From the NCBI GenBank assembly GCA_958403385.1, contig CATXXC010000034.1, forward strand, positions 1-6,209: 6,209 nt of DNA, in the 5' to 3' direction. Positions 5,125 through 6,209 of this stretch are shown here, piece after piece. Made by a program: the position numbers and the translations under genes. This DNA is from an uncultured Collinsella sp. (GTDB taxonomy: Bacteria > Actinomycetota > Coriobacteriia > Coriobacteriales > Coriobacteriaceae). Below the pieces are notes generated by a model. It did no database searches and had not been told where the DNA came from. It saw only the letters and a program-made list of their open reading frames with translations. Positions within the stretch are counted from its first letter, which is position 1. Each line of letters starts with the position of its first letter.

Positions 5125-5212
5125 TTTTGATTGCGTTGGTCGTGCCCTGCGACCAAGATCTTCTCGGTAGGCTTTCTTTTGATTCCGTTGGTCGCGCCTT
5201 ACGACCAAATTC
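5125..5212. repeat. tandem 52-base repeat, about 1.7 copies, with hairpins
   Basis: TTTTGATT at 5125 and 5177, TTGGTCG at 5136 and 5188, and CGACCAA at 5150 and 5202 are all shifted by exactly 52 bases. Between them only the loop and a few linker bases differ. The linker at the end of the first copy (GATCTTCTCGG on the plus strand) is echoed by GTCTTCTCAGC just before the first copy (5106-5116), so a third, altered unit may be built into the terminator. Confidence 0.75.
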
Positions 5213-5219
5213 TAAGACA

Positions 5220-5225
5220 AGTATA
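5220..5225 (-). promoter_or_regulatory. possible -10 box of the candidate small RNA
   Basis: TATACT on the minus strand matches the -10 consensus at five of six bases. The bases 17 further upstream (CCGCAT) do not resemble a -35. The same AT-rich spot gives TATATAAA on the plus strand, so it could serve either direction. Confidence 0.3.
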
Positions 5226-5376
5226 TAAATGAGGGAGAAGAGATGCGGTGCGTGCCTAGAAGCCTCGCAGCCGTGCTCGTTAACCCAAGGCGGCAAGCCG
5301 TTCTAACTAACCCAAATTCAACAAGTAAAAGCAAGGCATGTAGCTAGCGGGATAGTTCCGATGTCCGCAGACGTAC

Positions 5377-5403
5377 AAAAAATGGCGAGGTACGTTCCTC
5401 GCC
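5377..5403 (-). terminator. intrinsic terminator after the 62-aa gene
   Basis: GGCGAGG (minus, 5403-5397) pairs perfectly with CCTCGCC (5390-5384) around a 6-base loop. After one A it is followed by TTTTTT. It lies about 45 bases after the stop codon at 5450 and shows that transcription from the right ends here, separate from the toxin operon. Confidence 0.8.
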
Positions 5404-5449
5404 GATCTGGAACTTACGAGGCAATCGCCCTTTCGGTGGTTGAATCCTC

Positions 5450-5638
5450 TCACATTTCAGGGGCTTTTAGAGCTGCATCGATAAGATCGGCGCCGTTGAC
5501 GAAGCGACCGGACTCCCCCGTCGCTAAAAACGCATCAGCTTCGCGAATGGCCTGGAGGGTTACCGGGTTGGGCTCTTTGGAAGGGAAAGGCCGCGGGCCG
5601 GTATTTGCAAACTCCTCGTCCTGCTTACAGCGCTTCAT
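5450..5638 (-). CDS. 62-aa protein resembling a RelB/DinJ antitoxin C-terminus
   Basis: The ATG at 5638 has GAGGTG eight bases upstream. From residue about 18 it reads PFPSKEPNPVTLQAIREADAF. This resembles the stretch after the ribbon-helix-helix in RelB/DinJ antitoxins, the part that wraps the toxin; the typical DNA-binding N-terminus is missing. The same reading frame is open well to the right and contains LNVKIRTQVKR near 5884-5852, which looks like the first strand of such a domain, but the roughly 70 residues between do not look like protein. A decayed or frameshifted antitoxin is therefore possible. No RelE/YafQ toxin follows; a terminator does. Alternatively it is a short intact protein of unknown role. 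Confidence 0.5.
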   Translation of the reverse strand: MKRCKQDEEFANTGPRPFPSKEPNPVTLQAIREADAFLATGESGRFVNGADLIDAALKAPEM

Positions 5639-5789
5639 AGACACGCACCTCATCTTGCTCGATGCTTTTGCGGAAGGCCGGGCGCATGTGCTCTTGTGGG
5701 TTGGTGAAAGTCGGTAATCCACCCGGCAGCACGACAAACATGTAGGAGCCGCTGCAGCAGCTGGCGGAGGGCGCCGTGAACGAGCCCAT
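5625..5789 (-). CDS. 54-aa hypothetical protein, overlapping the next gene
   Basis: The frame has C/G-rich third positions like the real genes here, and its end (YMFVVLPGGLPTFTNP, then EHMRPAFRKSIEQDEVRVYEAL) looks like folded protein. It overlaps the start of the 62-residue gene by 14 bases, as in a translationally coupled pair. I do not recognise the family. ATG at 5789 has no ribosome binding site. The frame stays open to the right, up to a terminator hairpin near 5966, but that upstream part looks non-coding. It may be the surviving end of a longer gene. Confidence 0.4.
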   Translation of the reverse strand: MGSFTAPSASCCSGSYMFVVLPGGLPTFTNPQEHMRPAFRKSIEQDEVRVYEAL

Positions 5790-5947
5790 TGTCGCGAAGA
5801 TAGACGAACTCTGCAGCGCATCCGGCAACAGCAGCAATGACCGCCGGGAAAACGCTTGACCTGCGTGCGGATCTTGACGTTCAGGGGCCTCGTGCGCGCA
5901 ACGGCGCCTGGCGACTACCCATCCAGTCGGCGCATATAAGACAGCAC

Positions 5948-5978
5948 AAAAGAAAGGCCCGAACATGTCGGGCCTTTC
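5948..5978 (-). terminator. strong intrinsic terminator
   Basis: GAAAGGCCCG (5978-5969 on the minus strand) pairs perfectly with CGGGCCTTTC (5961-5952). One more pair, T5968 with A5962, leaves a 5-base loop. The minus strand continues TTTT (5951-5948). On the plus strand the tail is CCTTTCCAGG, so that direction is weaker. Confidence 0.85.
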
Positions 5979-6010
5979 CAGGTGTCACCCGAAGGCTTCC
6001 ACCGCAATTG
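5948..6010 (-). ncRNA. candidate very short RNA or attenuated leader
   Basis: The promoter at 6016-6044 should start transcription near 6010-6009, and the terminator at 5978-5948 ends it about 60 bases later. Between them GGTG (6003-6000) can pair with CACC (5984-5981) across GAAGCCTTCGGGTGA, which also holds a C-UUCG-G tetraloop. There is no room for a protein. Either this is an independent small RNA or a leader controlling the small genes at 5789-5450. I do not recognise a riboswitch class. Confidence 0.35.
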
Positions 6011-6015
6011 ATTGA

Positions 6016-6044
6016 AGCATATACCCCGAATGCTTTGCCGTCAA
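6016..6044 (-). promoter_or_regulatory. sigma-70-type promoter
   Basis: TTGACG (6044-6039) and TATGCT (6021-6016) on the minus strand are separated by exactly 17 bases. The -35 matches at five of six positions and the -10 at four of six. It overlaps the stop codon of the partial gene at 6041. AAGCAT (6015-6020) and ATGCTT (6030-6035) form an inverted repeat over the -10 and spacer, which might be an operator. It is the best promoter in the window. Confidence 0.6.
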
Positions 6045-6209
6045 GACTGCGCCACGAATCGCAAAACCAGCTTGAGCTTGCCTGCGGTCTCCGTCCGAAC
6101 GAACTTGCCGTAAATCCCGGGCGGCAGCTCTTTTTTATACCTCGTTAGAATCGCTTGGGGGTGCGGACGATTTCTTGGACCGCGCCTAGGCGTATCCAAG
6201 CTTCCTGCG
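6041..6209 (-). CDS. partial C-terminus of an unrecognised protein
   Basis: One minus-strand frame is open from the window edge to TGA at 6041. Its 55 residues include AILTRYKKELPPGIYGKFV and end in ETAGKLKLVLRFVAQS, with alternating basic and hydrophobic residues that look protein-like. The start lies outside the window, or could be the TTG at 6199-6197 (second base pair run AAGCTTGG, no ribosome binding site). I do not recognise the family. The short length means it could be chance. Confidence 0.35.
   Translation of the reverse strand, partial: AGSLDTPRRGPRNRPHPQAILTRYKKELPPGIYGKFVRTETAGKLKLVLRFVAQS

Larger units (their letters stand above)
5070..5213 (-). ncRNA. candidate structured small RNA with two repeat hairpins
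   Basis: Read on the minus strand, a -10-like TATACT (5225-5220) is followed about seven bases later by two hairpins TTGGTCG-N7-CGACCAA (stems 5208-5202/5194-5188 and 5156-5150/5142-5136) and then the terminator. The result would be an RNA of about 145 bases with three stem-loops joined by A-rich single strands (AATCAAAA follows each repeat hairpin). Perfect stems with differing loops (TAAGGCG and CAGGGCA) point to conserved structure. Open frames across it are short and show no coding character. It lies directly upstream of the toxin operon on the same strand. Boundaries are predicted from sequence alone. I do not recognise it as a known RNA family. Confidence 0.5.
5214..5449. other. intergenic region right of the candidate RNA
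   Basis: I see no supported gene. One 34-codon plus-strand frame (ATG 5243, stop 5345-5347) has GAGG eight bases upstream, but its composition is not distinctive and it has no recognisable domain. The only other structure is the minus-strand terminator at 5377-5403. Confidence 0.4.

Noticed and set aside
5125..5212. CRISPR array
   Set aside because: Fewer than two full units, each containing its own hairpin and nearly identical linkers. There are no unique spacers and no cas genes.
5012..5296. 94-codon minus-strand frame across the tandem repeats
   Set aside because: It starts with TTG without a ribosome binding site, and its sequence is dictated by the hairpin repeats and the terminator.
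5625..5966. Full-length reading of the 113-codon frame starting at 5966
   Set aside because: Its first codons lie inside the terminator hairpin and its first half does not look like protein. Only the last 54 codons are kept as a tentative gene.

Overview
The window looks like chromosomal accessory DNA from a Gram-positive gut actinobacterium, most likely a Coriobacteriia member close to Collinsella. The reasons are moderately high G+C with C/G-rich third codon positions, strong AGGAGG-type ribosome binding sites, and protein families (AbiEi/DUF559-like, DUF3990, DUF3825) that I associate with that group. The assignment is an inference. All supported genes lie on the minus strand, so the window reads right to left.

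Layout from right to left. At 6208-6041 is the tail of an unrecognised protein, partial at the window edge. At 6044-5948 a good sigma-70-type promoter is followed within about 60 bases by an intrinsic terminator, which is a candidate small RNA or attenuator. At 5789-5450 are two small overlapping frames, the second resembling the C-terminus of a RelB/DinJ antitoxin; the area looks decayed, and a terminator follows at 5403-5377. At 5213-5070 is a candidate non-coding RNA: two 52-base repeats, each with a 7-bp hairpin, then a terminator hairpin. At 5011-4959 is a near-perfect 22-bp palindrome overlapping the probable promoter of the next operon.

The centre (4946-2065) is a tightly packed run of five genes. 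They are a DUF3990 protein (ADP-ribosyltransferase-like fold), an XRE protein with a conserved N-terminal domain, a 61-residue acidic protein, a Doc/Fic toxin, and a DUF3825 protein. The first four overlap or nearly touch. This looks like two toxin-antitoxin pairs fused in one transcript: DUF3990 with XRE, and the 61-residue protein with Doc. DUF3825 may be a co-transcribed fifth member.

Left of the operon is tRNA-Val(CAC) at 1926-1852 with its own promoter and terminator. Three TTGGTGTCA repeats at 12-base spacing sit beside its 3' end and may be a scar of integration. Further left is a 385-residue protein with an AbiEi-like front part and a DUF559/Vsr-like nuclease-fold region. Downstream of it an intrinsic terminator lies inside a 31-bp inverted repeat (83-246).

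The most interesting non-obvious signal is the pair of elements just upstream of the DUF3990 gene. The 13-base loop of the candidate RNA's terminator is complementary over 8 bases (11 with wobble pairs) to the predicted 5' leader of the DUF3990 mRNA. This could add RNA-level control to a toxin operon that already has a palindromic operator.
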